Below the pieces are notes generated by a model. It saw nothing but the letters and a program-made list of their open reading frames with translations. It made no database searches and was not told the origin of the DNA. A DNA stretch of 64,000 bases from Pseudoips prasinana (Eukaryota > Arthropoda > Insecta > Lepidoptera > Nolidae). Below, one piece after another: positions 53,106 through 63,430 of the stretch. How positions within the stretch are numbered: the first letter of the stretch is position 1; each line of letters opens with the position of its first letter. The translations under genes and the position numbers were made by a program. The stretch spans positions 868,001 to 932,000 of the forward strand of contig OX621250.1 of NCBI GenBank assembly GCA_951640165.1, given 5' to 3'.

Positions 53106-54042
53106 AGGCCAGTCTAGTCCAGTCTAGTGAAAATTGAGGTCCTTTTTAATAATAACCCTAGTGATTCGTATAATATAGTATGAACTACTCCGCCGGCAAC
53201 TATAGTAAACCTCTATATTTTCAGTTCACTAAAGAAACCATCGATTTCGTTGCAGATGCTAATTAATGGAACTTTCTCCGAGCAGCGCCAACTGAATAGA
53301 AATAATTCTAAGTTTTATTTCACCCTGGAAGCGTCAGTGAACAATTTAACAGTTTTAATTACATCGCTGGGAAGATATTGAAATATTGATTACCTTATCA
53401 TTTATTATCATTTATCAATGTCAATGTTTGGTTGTGTTGAGCGATTCCAATACTCCGCAAAAAAATCAAATTCAAAAATCATTTATTCCGTAAAAAATAT
53501 TACATTTGTTTGAAATCGTAATTTTATTTTCACCTTACCGTACAATGCATGACGTGGCAACCACTGAGAAACAATGCCAGAAAGCTCAGTGGTTTTTTTT
53601 AAATATATATTTCTTAACACATGTATTTAAATGTGTTAATTTAGAGTGACTTTATCCCGAGCCGCTTTATGACTTAATTTTATTTTATTTTCAAATTTCG
53701 AAAACTTACAGCTAACAGGTTACAATTATTTCGGATGAATAAAAAAGAGATGGCCAATTAAAAGTTTTCACAAATAACGTAATAAAAACATAATTTATAC
53801 AAAGGCAAGTGTTTGTTAGGAAATCCTCGCACGCATATCTACTATGTTATTAATGCAGATATTTATAATGTTGACTGTTAATTAATTAAATTGGCTGCTA
53901 TTACTCATAAAATCATTACACATGGTTCTTTTTATGCTTGAAGCACTTGAGTGAAAGAGGTCTATGTCTTGTAGTGACTTTTGTAGTAAGCCATGCTACA
54001 CAATTTGGCAATGGTTCTTTTAGACTTATTCATGCGGCATTA

Positions 54043-54194
54043 AGCATCTTCTGCACGGTTGCAAACCAACGTCCCAACAGAGATCACCCTCGTGGTTGCC
54101 ATCCATTTAGAGTGCAGTTTTGCAGTCTGGATGGATGGCAACCACCTGGGTCACCTCTGTTGGGAAGTTGGTTTGCAACCGTGCAGAAGATGCT
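54043..54194. repeat. Hairpin, 64-bp arms
   Basis: Arms 54,043-54,106 and 54,131-54,194 with about five mismatches, loop 24 nt. An open frame runs through it but has the structure of a palindrome, not of a protein. Confidence 0.9.
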
Positions 54195-54305
54195 TTATAA
54201 TTGCTTTTCTATTTTAACCATAAAGTTAGTAGTTTTGTTTCATTAATATACTCATGTTACATTTCAGAAATAAAATTGCATATTACTTTGAGTTTTATAA
54301 AAAAA

Positions 54306-54474
54306 CTAGCTGTGCCCCGCGGTGTTACCCGCGTTGAATTTTATAAATTTTCTTTGCTATAAACCTCACGGAGCCCGAGACCTTTCCAACGAATGCAAAA
54401 CCGTGGAAATCGGTTCGTGCGTTCTGGAGATAAAGCGTCAGGAAGGAAAACCCGACTTATTTTTATATAATAGA
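54306..54474 (-). mobile_element. Non-autonomous Helitron, second family
   Basis: CTAG at 54,306-54,309 with CTGTGCCCCGCGG hairpin and TC end at 54,473-54,474, A/T flanks. The interior (GACCTTTCCAACGAATGC, TAAAGCGTCAGGAAGG) differs from the other copies. Confidence 0.83.
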
Positions 54475-56035
54475 TAATAATATAAACAACTAAATTTTTT
54501 TACTAGCCTAATGCCTAAAAATTTATTAAGATTATTGTTATTATCATTCAATCTTCCAGTATAGTTACATATTATATCAAAATTATGACTTTTTAGCTAT
54601 TTCACTTCTAAGATTTACTAATTTAGACATGTTGTCGATATGCGGTTCGCTACGTTTACCTATCTTATTGAATCATTCCTTACATGATGAAACCTCTAAA
54701 CAAACAATTATAATAATTATTACAAACAACTGTACTCGCTCAAATAATGTGTATTTAACAATTATACACAAAACATCACGACAATAAGGGATGTTACCCT
54801 AATTGTTAAACATCTAACCGACCTCCCAGACTCGGTGCAAAATTGAATCCAATTGACAAATGGTAAGAATCAATTTTGAACGGATACGGATAATTAAAGC
54901 CGAATTGATGTGTGCGCACATTAGATAAACGCGACGCGTGCCAACTAATCTATTTACTAATTCAGCCAAATGATTAGGAAATCCTTCGTGTACCCTTGTC
55001 AGGTGGGATCTACGTTTGCAGAACTCTGTAATTGTGCAGAGCTTGGGTGGCACTTATAGAGATCAGTACCAAAAATTAAAAATAAATTCTTACAAAGTTC
55101 CCAACGTACAGGCTATGCCTAGTTTAGGGGACGGCAATCCAGAGCCCTCCTAGGGTACGTGTCCCGACCATCTGGGACATGGCGCAAAAGGGGGGCACCG
55201 GGGCTCCTCCCATCTGGTGCCAAGGAAGTCCACGGCATGCTGGTTTAGTCGTGCAAGTCCGACAAACCCACCCGCAGATACTTTTTGCGGGTGACGTAAA
55301 AAAATAATCCAAGTTTTAATTTCATTATGTTCAGTTGAACACGCTACTGCTAGACTAGCAAGGCAGCAAAGGTAGCGTTGTATACAATAGGTTAGTGATG
55401 GCAGGTGTCTCGCAAGCATCATAGGCTACGGAACCGTTTACCTACCCTATTGATAGCCGAAATGGTAATGACCAGAAAAATAAAAGTTCATATGGGATAA
55501 AATAAAAATTGACGGCCGATTAATTTACGCTGACGAAGTTATGGGCGGCAGCTACTTATATATAGATATAAACGTTTCTCCAAAATGTATAAGGTTTCCA
55601 AGAAACATAATAAGTGAGTTCATAATCCGCAAGCGTAGAACTTCAGTGGAACATTGGCGGTACAACGGTTTGGCAAATTGGTGAGACGTGACGTAAGAGC
55701 CGTTGTTGAGCGCTAATTGTAGCGGATACTGGAACTGAAGAGACTATTGGTTAGCTTGTTACGAGGCAAATTGAGGTGCTTAGTAGCTATCATATGAATC
55801 ATATTAAGCGCAATTACTTTGCAACCAAAGCTACCTGTTGTTTGTAAGCTAAGTGTTGTAGATTTAGACCTTATACGTGAGATGTGAGCTATTCGACTGG
55901 CGTAGAATCTCCACCTGTACAGAACATAGTCCGGGTAAAATTATATTTTGCTTTGTATTAATAGGGTCACCAGAGTTCGTAAAAGAGTAATGTAATTATA
56001 TTATATTTACTAAATAAAACGTGTTACTTTAGTGT
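54475..56035. other. No gene recognised
   Basis: Includes a GC-rich patch at 55,125-55,290 (minus strand GGGTTTGTCGGACTTGCACG) that may be an old LINE or repeat, with unrelated frames on both sides of it. Confidence 0.45.
55322..55362 (-). mobile_element. SINE-C head remnant
   Basis: GTTGAACACGCTACTGCTAG and ACTAGCAAGGCA, the reversed A-box region only. Confidence 0.5.
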
Positions 56036-56037
56036 AT

Positions 56038-56061
56038 AAATAATAATAATAATAATAATAA
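56038..56061 (+). repeat. (TAA)n tract, tail of the full-length LINE
   Basis: About eight TAA units at the 3' end of the minus-strand LINE. Such short tandem tails in place of poly(A) are typical of CR1/L2-related LINEs. Confidence 0.85.
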
Positions 56062-56549
56062 TGTTTATTGTTCAAAAAACTTAAGCCTAAGTTACAAAAT
56101 ATTTTAACAGGCTAATTTAGGTCAGATTAAATGGTAGTCATCTGTAGCCGAACTAGGCAGAGCCTGTATTTCGGCTATCAGCGCCCAACCCCTCGAGTAT
56201 TGTACATTTATTTAAGCCATTTACATAATATCATAATTATATGTTACATGTTATATCCTGAATATAATCAAATTAATAATTTGTAATGTATTTTCTTACA
56301 ATGCAAAAGGAATTAAAAGAAAAGTAAAACATAATAAAAACGTTTGTGTAGTGTTTGCGTGCAGGTCCTCTTATTTGTGTGGGATGAGAATGTATGTGAC
56401 TGGTGTGTAAGAGGTTGTGTGTGGTGTTGTGTGTGATATTGTGTAATGTTATGTTTTGTGTAGTAATGTGAGTGAGCATGTGGGCGTTTGTGTGAGTGTG
56501 TGTGTTTTATGAGAAATGTATGTATGTACTATCGTATTGCTTAGGTTTT

Positions 56550-59348
56550 TTAGGATGTTATTTGCAGTAGGAGTTCAGTCTGTTCATAGGTAAGACTTTT
56601 CAGGTATTCGGTAAGTTTCTTCTTACATTGTATTTTTGTTAATGGGTATATGTTTAGAATTCTGTTCAACCTATTGTAAAGTAATGGTCCAATGGAGTGG
56701 GCAAATCGTTGACAAAATGTAGTGTTAGACAGCTTAGTTCTCTCGCATACTATGTCTTTTCTTCGTTTTTGTAGGAGTAATGGTGTGTAACTTAACTTAC
56801 TGTGTTGTAGGAGGACAACGCTTAACATGTATAATTGTCTCACGGTCAAAACCTCCCATTTTTCATATAATGTTGTTGTAGAGAATCTAATGGGCTTGAA
56901 CGTAGCGACTTTCAGTACTGCACGCTGGGCCACCTCGATAGACTTTAAAGTGGTTTTTGACGTTCCTCCCCAAGATGATAGGCAATATGTAAGAAGTGAT
57001 TGACAGAGGGCATAGTATATCTGCTTTAGCAACTTAAAGTCAGCAATGTGCCTTAAGTTTTTAAATATATATATCAGCTTTCTAATTCTACCGCATAGCA
57101 ACCTAATGTGTTCTTTGAAATGTAGATTGCTGTCTATGTTAACTCCTAAATATTTTATTGTATCGACTCGTTCCAGTGGAAGACACTTGCAATTTTTTTC
57201 GGAGAGACACTCGTACGATGTGATATTTTGCACGATGCCATCCTCAGTTAATTTTTTTATGCTAAAGCAGATATACTTGGTTTTGTCGACATTTAATGTG
57301 AGAATATTTCTCTGAAGCCACTTTCTCACGGTATCGAAGCCCCGCTGTGCAGCACTGAAAGCCTCTTCCCATGTATTAGCAGCAAAAGTAAGGGCAGTAT
57401 CATCTGCAAAAGATATGATTTCCCCATGGGTAACTTCAAGACTCGTGAGACCATCTATATATATAAGAAATAACGTAGGTCCAAGTATGCTGCCTTGTGG
57501 TACGCCGTGAGTGACCATGAGATGAGAACTTTTATATTTTCCTACTCGGACACACTGAGACCGGCCACTCAGGTAACTAGAAAAAAGTTTCAGCTGTGTA
57601 CCTCTAACTCCCAATCTTTCGAGTTTTTCTAGTAAGAGGGAAACAGAAATCGTATCAAATGCCTTAGCAAGATCTAGAAAGATAGTCAGACATTTTTTCT
57701 TTTTATCTAAGTTAGAGACAACAAATTTAATAAGTTTGTTAACAGCTTGCTCAGTTGATTTTCCCTGTCGAAAACCGTATTGGTTAACTGAAAGCAAGTT
57801 ATTTTTTTCTAAATAATTAACTAATCGTGAATTTATAATTTTTTCTATTATTTTTGATAGTGCTGGTAAAATAGATATAGGTCTATAATTGTTGATACGA
57901 TTTCTGTCCCCACTCTTATAGATTGGACAAACTTCTGCCTTTTTAAGGACGTCGGGGAACACTCCATTTTGCAGACAGTCATTTATGATCTTTGTAAGAG
58001 GTGGTACAATGATGTTTATATAGGTTTTCAAAAATTTATTACTAATATTATCCCCACCACTTGCACAGTCTGATTTTGAGTCGAGAATGAGACGTTCTAC
58101 CTCCCCTTCGCTTGTGTCTATGAGAGCAAAAGAGTTCAGACTACTGCTGGTAGTTGTGGCTGTATTTGTTTCATTACTGGGTATGGTATGCGTATTTTTT
58201 TGGTGTAAATTGTTTGCTAATGAACTTCCTACGTTTATAAAATAGTTGTTTACTTCATTTAATGAGTTTTCAGGAGTGGTCGATAGCGTTAGTAGCTCTT
58301 TTGGATGATTTATTACTTTTGTTGTATTTGTGATGTCTTTTATTGCTTTCCATAGTTTTTTATTATCTCCTTGTGCATTTTGTAGTTGATTTTTATCATA
58401 CTCCATTTTAACTTTTTTTAGCAACGCATTGCAAAAGTTTCTGTATCGCGTGTATGTTACTTTAAGTATGAAATTCTCTGCTGCGCGTTTTGATTTCAAG
58501 TGCAACTTATCCCTATTTCTTATACACCGTAGTAACCCCTGTGTCATCCATGGTTTTATAATTTTGTGACGTTTAGATAGAGTAATGTGTTTAGTATTGT
58601 TTATAATTGCGTGTTGAAGACTATTTGTAAAGTAATTTAATGATAAATTTGGGTCTGTTAAATCATATATAGGGTCAAAGTTAATTTTTATGAGATCTTT
58701 GTCTAGGTTTGTGAAGTCTATTTTCGTAATTGTTGACACTGCATATTGACGTGTTTTCTTAGCCGTAACGCACAATAAAACAGGGTAGTGATCCGTCAGG
58801 GTAGTTTGTGGAACTAGTGTGGTTACTGGATAATCAGTTTTTACTAACGCATGATCTAAACAAGAATTGCTTTCATATCGGGTTATGAGACTGTGTGCTG
58901 GTAAAAGGCCATGAGAAGCTGCTAAAGTTAGGTAGCGTTCCCCGTTAAGATTTATTTTGCTAGGATTAATATCTATATTAATGTCACCTATAACAAATAT
59001 CTGTTTATAAGCTGACACTGTGTGTAGTAATATGTCTAGGGATGAAAGAAATTGGTCTAAGTTTTTGTAAGATGGGGACCGATAGAAAGCTAGAATCGCG
59101 ATGCGATTGTCTAATTTTGCGACCAGACAGTTACATTCTTGCACATGTGGCTCCTCTATTGTTAAACTAAGATTTTCTTCGTAGTAAATTACTACACCAT
59201 CATTTTGTTTAGAGTTTAGTTTAGTTCCAACATGAGAATAACCTGCCAAAATTGGTATAACTGTAGAATTTGAGAGCCAGCATTCAGTCAGTATGATTAT
59301 ATCACATTTTAGCTTAATTCTTGTTAATAAAACTTCAAGCCCTGGCAT
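56550..59348 (-). CDS. LINE ORF2: APE endonuclease and reverse transcriptase
   Basis: 932 residues from the first ATG. It nicks target DNA and copies the RNA into it. Endonuclease residues: E22 in LTECWL, GDIN at 121-124, CLDH at 163-166, TDHYP at 185-189. Reverse transcriptase: YRPISILPALSKI 488-500, GFRQGKSTEQA 525-535, FLDLAKAFD 557-565 (first catalytic Asp 559), GVPQGSILGP 615-624, FADD 647-650. The C-terminal part has the long helix-rich thumb region and no clear Cys motif. The frame is open upstream to 59,537 and contains LLIFTLNIRSI, the first endonuclease strand with its catalytic Asn (codon at 59,372), so the true N-terminus lies upstream of this ATG although no in-frame ATG exists there. 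Confidence 0.92.
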   Translation of the reverse strand: MPGLEVLLTRIKLKCDIIILTECWLSNSTVIPILAGYSHVGTKLNSKQNDGVVIYYEENLSLTIEEPHVQECNCLVAKLDNRIAILAFYRSPSYKNLDQFLSSLDILLHTVSAYKQIFVIGDINIDINPSKINLNGERYLTLAASHGLLPAHSLITRYESNSCLDHALVKTDYPVTTLVPQTTLTDHYPVLLCVTAKKTRQYAVSTITKIDFTNLDKDLIKINFDPIYDLTDPNLSLNYFTNSLQHAIINNTKHITLSKRHKIIKPWMTQGLLRCIRNRDKLHLKSKRAAENFILKVTYTRYRNFCNALLKKVKMEYDKNQLQNAQGDNKKLWKAIKDITNTTKVINHPKELLTLSTTPENSLNEVNNYFINVGSSLANNLHQKNTHTIPSNETNTATTTSSSLNSFALIDTSEGEVERLILDSKSDCASGGDNISNKFLKTYINIIVPPLTKIINDCLQNGVFPDVLKKAEVCPIYKSGDRNRINNYRPISILPALSKIIEKIINSRLVNYLEKNNLLSVNQYGFRQGKSTEQAVNKLIKFVVSNLDKKKKCLTIFLDLAKAFDTISVSLLLEKLERLGVRGTQLKLFSSYLSGRSQCVRVGKYKSSHLMVTHGVPQGSILGPTLFLIYIDGLTSLEVTHGEIISFADDTALTFAANTWEEAFSAAQRGFDTVRKWLQRNILTLNVDKTKYICFSIKKLTEDGIVQNITSYECLSEKNCKCLPLERVDTIKYLGVNIDSNLHFKEHIRLLCGRIRKLIYIFKNLRHIADFKLLKQIYYALCQSLLTYCLSSWGGTSKTTLKSIEVAQRAVLKVATFKPIRFSTTTLYEKWEVLTVRQLYMLSVVLLQHSKLSYTPLLLQKRRKDIVCERTKLSNTTFCQRFAHSIGPLLYNRLNRILNIYPLTKIQCKKKLTEYLKSLTYEQTELLLQITS

Positions 59349-60016
59349 GTTACAGCTTATGCTGCGTATATTAAGCGTAAAAATTAGTAAATTATTAGGT
59401 TGCGTTGAAATTATTTTATGACAGTTTTCAATAGTTGTTTGTTGCGATTGCGATACAGATAGTTTATCGATATTTTCTGATAAATTAATTATATCATTGA
59501 ATTTGACATTAGTAAAAAGTATAGTAAGAAATGTTGGTCACGGTTACAGAATAATATTTGAAGTGCAATATGGTTACTAAAATAATTAAAATAGTTCGCG
59601 ATGTATGCATGTGTATAGAGTGGCCGTTTTGTTAAAACAGTGTCGTACCAAAGTGTTATTGTAAAAGGTTCCAATGTGGCTATATGACCGTGTGATAGGA
59701 AATCAAGACAATGTATATTATGTATGTATATTGATTTATAGTAGGTACTGTGAGTGTAGGAGTGTTTAAATATAGAAAAAACCGTATTGTCTTTAGAGCG
59801 TAGTGTATAGTTTGCGTACAGTGTGGTAAAATTTGAAAAAAGATAATTTAAAATTTGAACTGATATAGATACATGTGATATAACGAGTAGTGTATAATTT
59901 TTGTATAGTGTGTTAAAATGTAAACAAAAGTGACTTACAGTTCGAAAGGAGTAAAAAACATGCAATATGAAATAACTCAATAAAAATCTTAAAAAAGCAG
60001 TTTCAGCATGAGATAG

Positions 60017-60910
60017 TCATGTTGAATTCCTTAGCTTATCCAGATCCGAGTCATAATTAATGCGTATGTGGGGTGAGTCTTCAGTTTTTTTTAGGTAAAC
60101 AAATCCGTTTGTCGTCCAGCAAAAGTCATATCCGTGGCTTTTTTTAAACTGCCTGGCCAGAAAATACAATCTCTGCGTTTTGTGAGTTAAAGTTTCAGTT
60201 ATGTAAAGTGGTTTTGATTGGTAAGAGCGGTTTAAATGAGTAGTATTTAACTTTTCTCCTTTTTCTCGTATTTTGTTAAAGCTCTTGACCGCTTTGAGAA
60301 TTTTATCTTTTAGCAATACGGAAGTAAAGTCCACGACAACAGGATTAGATGCATCTTTCGATTTCAATCTGTAGACGTCTCGAATGTTAGAACAATCAAA
60401 GTTAACATTCAGCGTCTTTCCTAGTTGCATAATTTCGTTACATAGATTTTCTTTTGTCTCTCCATATTGCTTTGGTATATTCCGAATTTCTATGCCTACT
60501 CCACGTGATTTTCGCTCAGATACTTCCAATTTTTCCTCCAATTCTTTAATTAATATTTTATCCTCTTTTCTTTCTTTCTCTAGAGTGGATATCCTTTGCA
60601 AGAATTCGTCATATTTACTGGACATGACATCTAAACTGGTTCTTAAATCTTGAAAACGTTTATCTTGATCTTTTGAGAAAGTCGAGAACATTTGCTTGAT
60701 CAGTGCTGCAACATCAAGGTGCTCATCGTCATACTTTCTTTTCTTTCGCTCTGTGACATTGACGGCGAGTGTATGAAGATCGGGTTCCGACTCACAGTGC
60801 TGTAGTGGCGAGTTACTCGTAACCGTAGAGAACGTGAGAGCCGCGCTACGAACGATCCCGGGCTCCGACGGAGGGGCAGGTTTGGCGGGGGGCGATCTCT
60901 TCAATGGCAT
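60017..60910 (-). CDS. LINE ORF1: coiled coil, RRM-like, FP-C-like C-terminus
   Basis: 297 residues. Nucleic-acid-binding structural protein of the retrotransposon particle. Residues 1-60 are basic and proline-rich with a KRKYDD patch. About 65-135 form a charged coiled coil (FQDLRTSLDVMSSKYDEFLQ, then LEKERKEDKILIKELEEKLE). About 137-215 look like an RRM-type fold (GIEIRNIPK... VVVDF...). About 225-297 resemble the FP C-terminal domain shared by many insect LINE ORF1 proteins and by baculovirus FP proteins (RLYFLARQFKK, W at the strand before NGFVYL, then HIRIN and a final DLDKLR). No CCHC knuckle is seen. Start: ATG at 60,910, first in frame. Confidence 0.85.
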   Translation of the reverse strand: MPLKRSPPAKPAPPSEPGIVRSAALTFSTVTSNSPLQHCESEPDLHTLAVNVTERKKRKYDDEHLDVAALIKQMFSTFSKDQDKRFQDLRTSLDVMSSKYDEFLQRISTLEKERKEDKILIKELEEKLEVSERKSRGVGIEIRNIPKQYGETKENLCNEIMQLGKTLNVNFDCSNIRDVYRLKSKDASNPVVVDFTSVLLKDKILKAVKSFNKIREKGEKLNTTHLNRSYQSKPLYITETLTHKTQRLYFLARQFKKSHGYDFCWTTNGFVYLKKTEDSPHIRINYDSDLDKLRNST

Positions 60911-61551
60911 AGCGGCGGTGTACTGGGTGCGGTGTACAAGTACCAGGACTGTATGTGTGGCGCCGGTTGAATTTACGCAGTAGATGTATGAACTCTTGCA
61001 GAGACCAAGTTATGATTGCTGCTATCGAGCAAAGCGAAGCTTAATCGTTTCCGTCCAGTTTAATGAGACCTTTCGATTGTCTCAATGGATGCGTACGCGA
61101 CGTATTTAGATGGAGCTGGCAGGATTACTGCTGTCTCTTTTCTGCGCGTTTCTGTCATACGACTTGCTATCTCCCTTAAACGGGCGTCTTGCCGTTGTGT
61201 AGTTACTGTGGTGGTATTGCAGTGTGTGCGTGTGGTACGTACTCACGGCTCGCAGCAAGTTTGCAGGAACTCCTCGATTTTTATGCACTCCTAATTTTTG
61301 TAAATATTTATTTGTGTAATATTTGACTTTTTAATTTAAAAATAATACGGTTTAGGGCACGTCTACTCTCTGCAGAGGTCCGAGGGGAGAGGAAATCAAC
61401 CGTAACCGCGTAGAGAATATTCCTACTCAACTACAAACTTTTGTAATTTGGCAAAATGGAGTTTTAGTAAGGATTACTTTATAATTTGATTACTATAATT
61501 CAATTACATTTAACGAACTACAAGCTACGAAAAAATGAAAAGTATAATATA

Positions 61552-61610
61552 ATAGGGATTTGAACTCAGGACCTCATTATGTAATTTTAAACTCGCTTCC
61601 GTTAGACAAA
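61552..61610 (-). mobile_element. tRNA-like head, probably SINE-C
   Basis: GGGATTTGAACTCAGGACCT and TTCCGTTAGACAAACGAAGC are a reversed B box and A box at tRNA spacing. No body follows. Confidence 0.5.
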
Positions 61611-61705
61611 CGAAGCAGTTTTGAATCGCATCAGTAATAGAAATTGCTAATGTTTTAAATACATCGGATGATCTTATTATTTCACCCAAATGTTATGTTA
61701 AAACT

Positions 61706-61770
61706 ATTGCCCTTAACGTAATTAAGATTACGATAAGGGCAATAACGTAATCTTAATTAAGGTTACGTTC
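61706..61770. repeat. Two overlapping hairpins
   Basis: ATTGCCCTTA pairs with TAAGGGCAAT (61,706-61,743); the loop CGTAATTAAGATTACG also pairs with CGTAATCTTAATTA at 61,746 onward, so two alternative folds exist. Confidence 0.8.
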
Positions 61771-62894
61771 GTTGAGAACTAAAATTTTATAATAGAAATA
61801 ATTGTTACGAAACGTAAACGTTTCCAAATCACAAAAGCTTGTAACGCTCGACAAAACGAATCCCATTCAAACAACTTTAATTAGAACACAAATTAATAAG
61901 CAAATGAAAAGCGAGCGCAAAGTAAACTGTGTCTCACGATCGCGATACACCAAAGTAATCCATTGACGAATTCCCAACTTATTCCCATTTGTACACCCCC
62001 GCTTTTTCCTCCGAGAGTTGCCGGTGATGCTTTGTCAAAGTTTGGGAATACATTAGCTTTGCCGAGCGACAGCCCTGATAAATTCAACTCGACAACGTTC
62101 CACGGGTACCCCGAAACTTTACGTAAATATCTCAATACCTTACATCCATTGCAGCTTTATAAGGTTTAAACAAAAAAAAATTAGGCATAAACGAGCGATG
62201 GTTGATCAAAATTTGTTTCTAACGTAACCCTTTCAAACGGAAATTGGTGAGTGTAATTCGAGTTTTCGTTGCTTTGACACCGGACTCCGAAAGGGACTGT
62301 CTCCCTGTAATTGTGGATCGGGAGTTAAATTAAATCGCTCAAAGAAACGCTCTAGTCAGGTAGACGCTACAGTTAGGGTCGCATGAAAAATTCAGTAGTT
62401 GCCAAGTTATTTTTTGTCGTGTTGTTTTAATGGATACGGCCTTTGCTGTTCTGTTTATAGGGTTAGAATTAAGATTCTTTTTGAAATTATATGACAGTTG
62501 AGGCAGTGAGGCACTAATATTACAACGGGATAATATTTGATATTATAATAGAAAGAACTTTGTGTTTTATTAATAAACAAAACAATATACCTAACGTGAA
62601 GTAAATAAATTCTACCTATCAGTGCGTTCATATTTTAAGTCATGCTAATATATGTACTTCTTCTGAATGTCTGGGTGCTTCATAAACGCAGAGTCTAAAC
62701 CACTTAGGCCACGACGGTTTTTCTGTTGTAAACTTGTAAATATATTTACATATCAGGAACATATGTGCATGTTCATACCCAAGTGCTGAATAAATTTCAT
62801 TATTTTATTTCATAATAACGTAAGTAATTTTTATCTTAGGAAATTGTATCGTGCTGAACTTAGTACAATTAATTGCCTCCTCTTCACAATTAAC

Positions 62895-63185
62895 TGCCTC
62901 ATTGGTCTAGTGGTAGCGTGTTCAATAGCAGATAATGAGGTCCTAGGTTCAAATCCCGAGTCGGGTCCAAAAGTGATTTTGGGATTCTTCTGTTAGGTAA
63001 TGAAATTTCTCAGTTTCTACCCGGAGTGTGGGCGTCAGCGGTATTAAGAAGAAGTAAGGCTGTCGATTCTGTATCTGACCTCTTTCCGGTGGTGTATCTA
63101 GTCGTCCCATCGGATCATGAGATTGATGGAATAGAAATTGCCCCCGTGGAAATGGCTACACTCCATTGAGACTAGCGGCCATTGC
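62895..63185 (+). mobile_element. SINE-C
   Basis: Full head (CTCATTGGTCTAGTGGTAGC, GGTTCAAATCCC), body ending TCCATTGAGACTAGCGGCC. Confidence 0.85.
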
Positions 63186-63189
63186 CATG

Positions 63190-63430
63190 TAAATTCGACC
63201 AGTAGGATATTAATTGAATTCTTATCTATTTGTACTTTCCATAAATAAAACATAAATAGCGCGATTCATGATGTGAATGTGAACAGCGGCGTTAAACAAT
63301 GCGCGTATCGCTAATCGCGGCGATCTGTTTGACGTATCGCCGGCAGCAAACATATTGCGCCGCGTTTTAATTACACTACAAACAGGACGCCGCGCCGCAC
63401 TGTGGACACGAACCATTCTAGTAATTGGCA
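63190..63430. other. CpG-rich block, no gene recognised
   Basis: Dense in CG (GCGCGTATCGCTAATCGCGG, GCGCCGCGTTTT, GACGCCGCGCCGCACTG) against an AT-rich background. Possible promoter or enhancer, but nothing downstream can be tied to it. Confidence 0.4.

Larger units (their letters stand above)
52253..54042. other. No gene recognised
   Basis: Apart from the decayed SINE-A and a hairpin, AT-rich unique-looking DNA. ATTCCGTAAAAAATATTACA at 53,485 hints at a LINE 3' tail. Confidence 0.5.
56036..61300 (-). mobile_element. Apparently full-length non-LTR retrotransposon (CR1/Daphne-like)
   Basis: Minus-strand element with a 5' leader (about 61,300-60,911), intact ORF1 (60,910-60,017), a 470-bp spacer, intact ORF2 (from about 59,537 to 56,550), a 3' UTR and an (ATT)n tail that appears as (TAA)n at 56,038-56,061. 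Both long frames are free of stops, so the copy is young and may be competent. The 5' boundary is a guess; no clear target duplication was found beside the tail. Clade call rests on reverse transcriptase wording (GFRQGKSTEQA, GVPQGSILGP, FADD) and ORF1 type. Confidence 0.85.
61301..62894. other. No gene recognised
   Basis: Mostly unique-looking. 61,960-62,350 is less AT-rich and free of known repeats, so it may be conserved non-coding DNA. Confidence 0.45.

Noticed and set aside
53938..54246. 102-codon plus-strand frame
   Set aside because: Most of it is the two arms of a 64-bp hairpin; the translation has no protein-like features.
59489..59980. 163-codon minus-strand frame between LINE ORF1 and ORF2
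   Set aside because: Composition (His, Tyr, Phe-rich) is that of AT-rich spacer; no known LINE has a protein there. Kept only as a question for the ORF2 start.
61893..62135. 80-codon minus-strand frame in unique-looking DNA
   Set aside because: No recognised domain, no splice context and no start context; reported only as possible conserved non-coding sequence.
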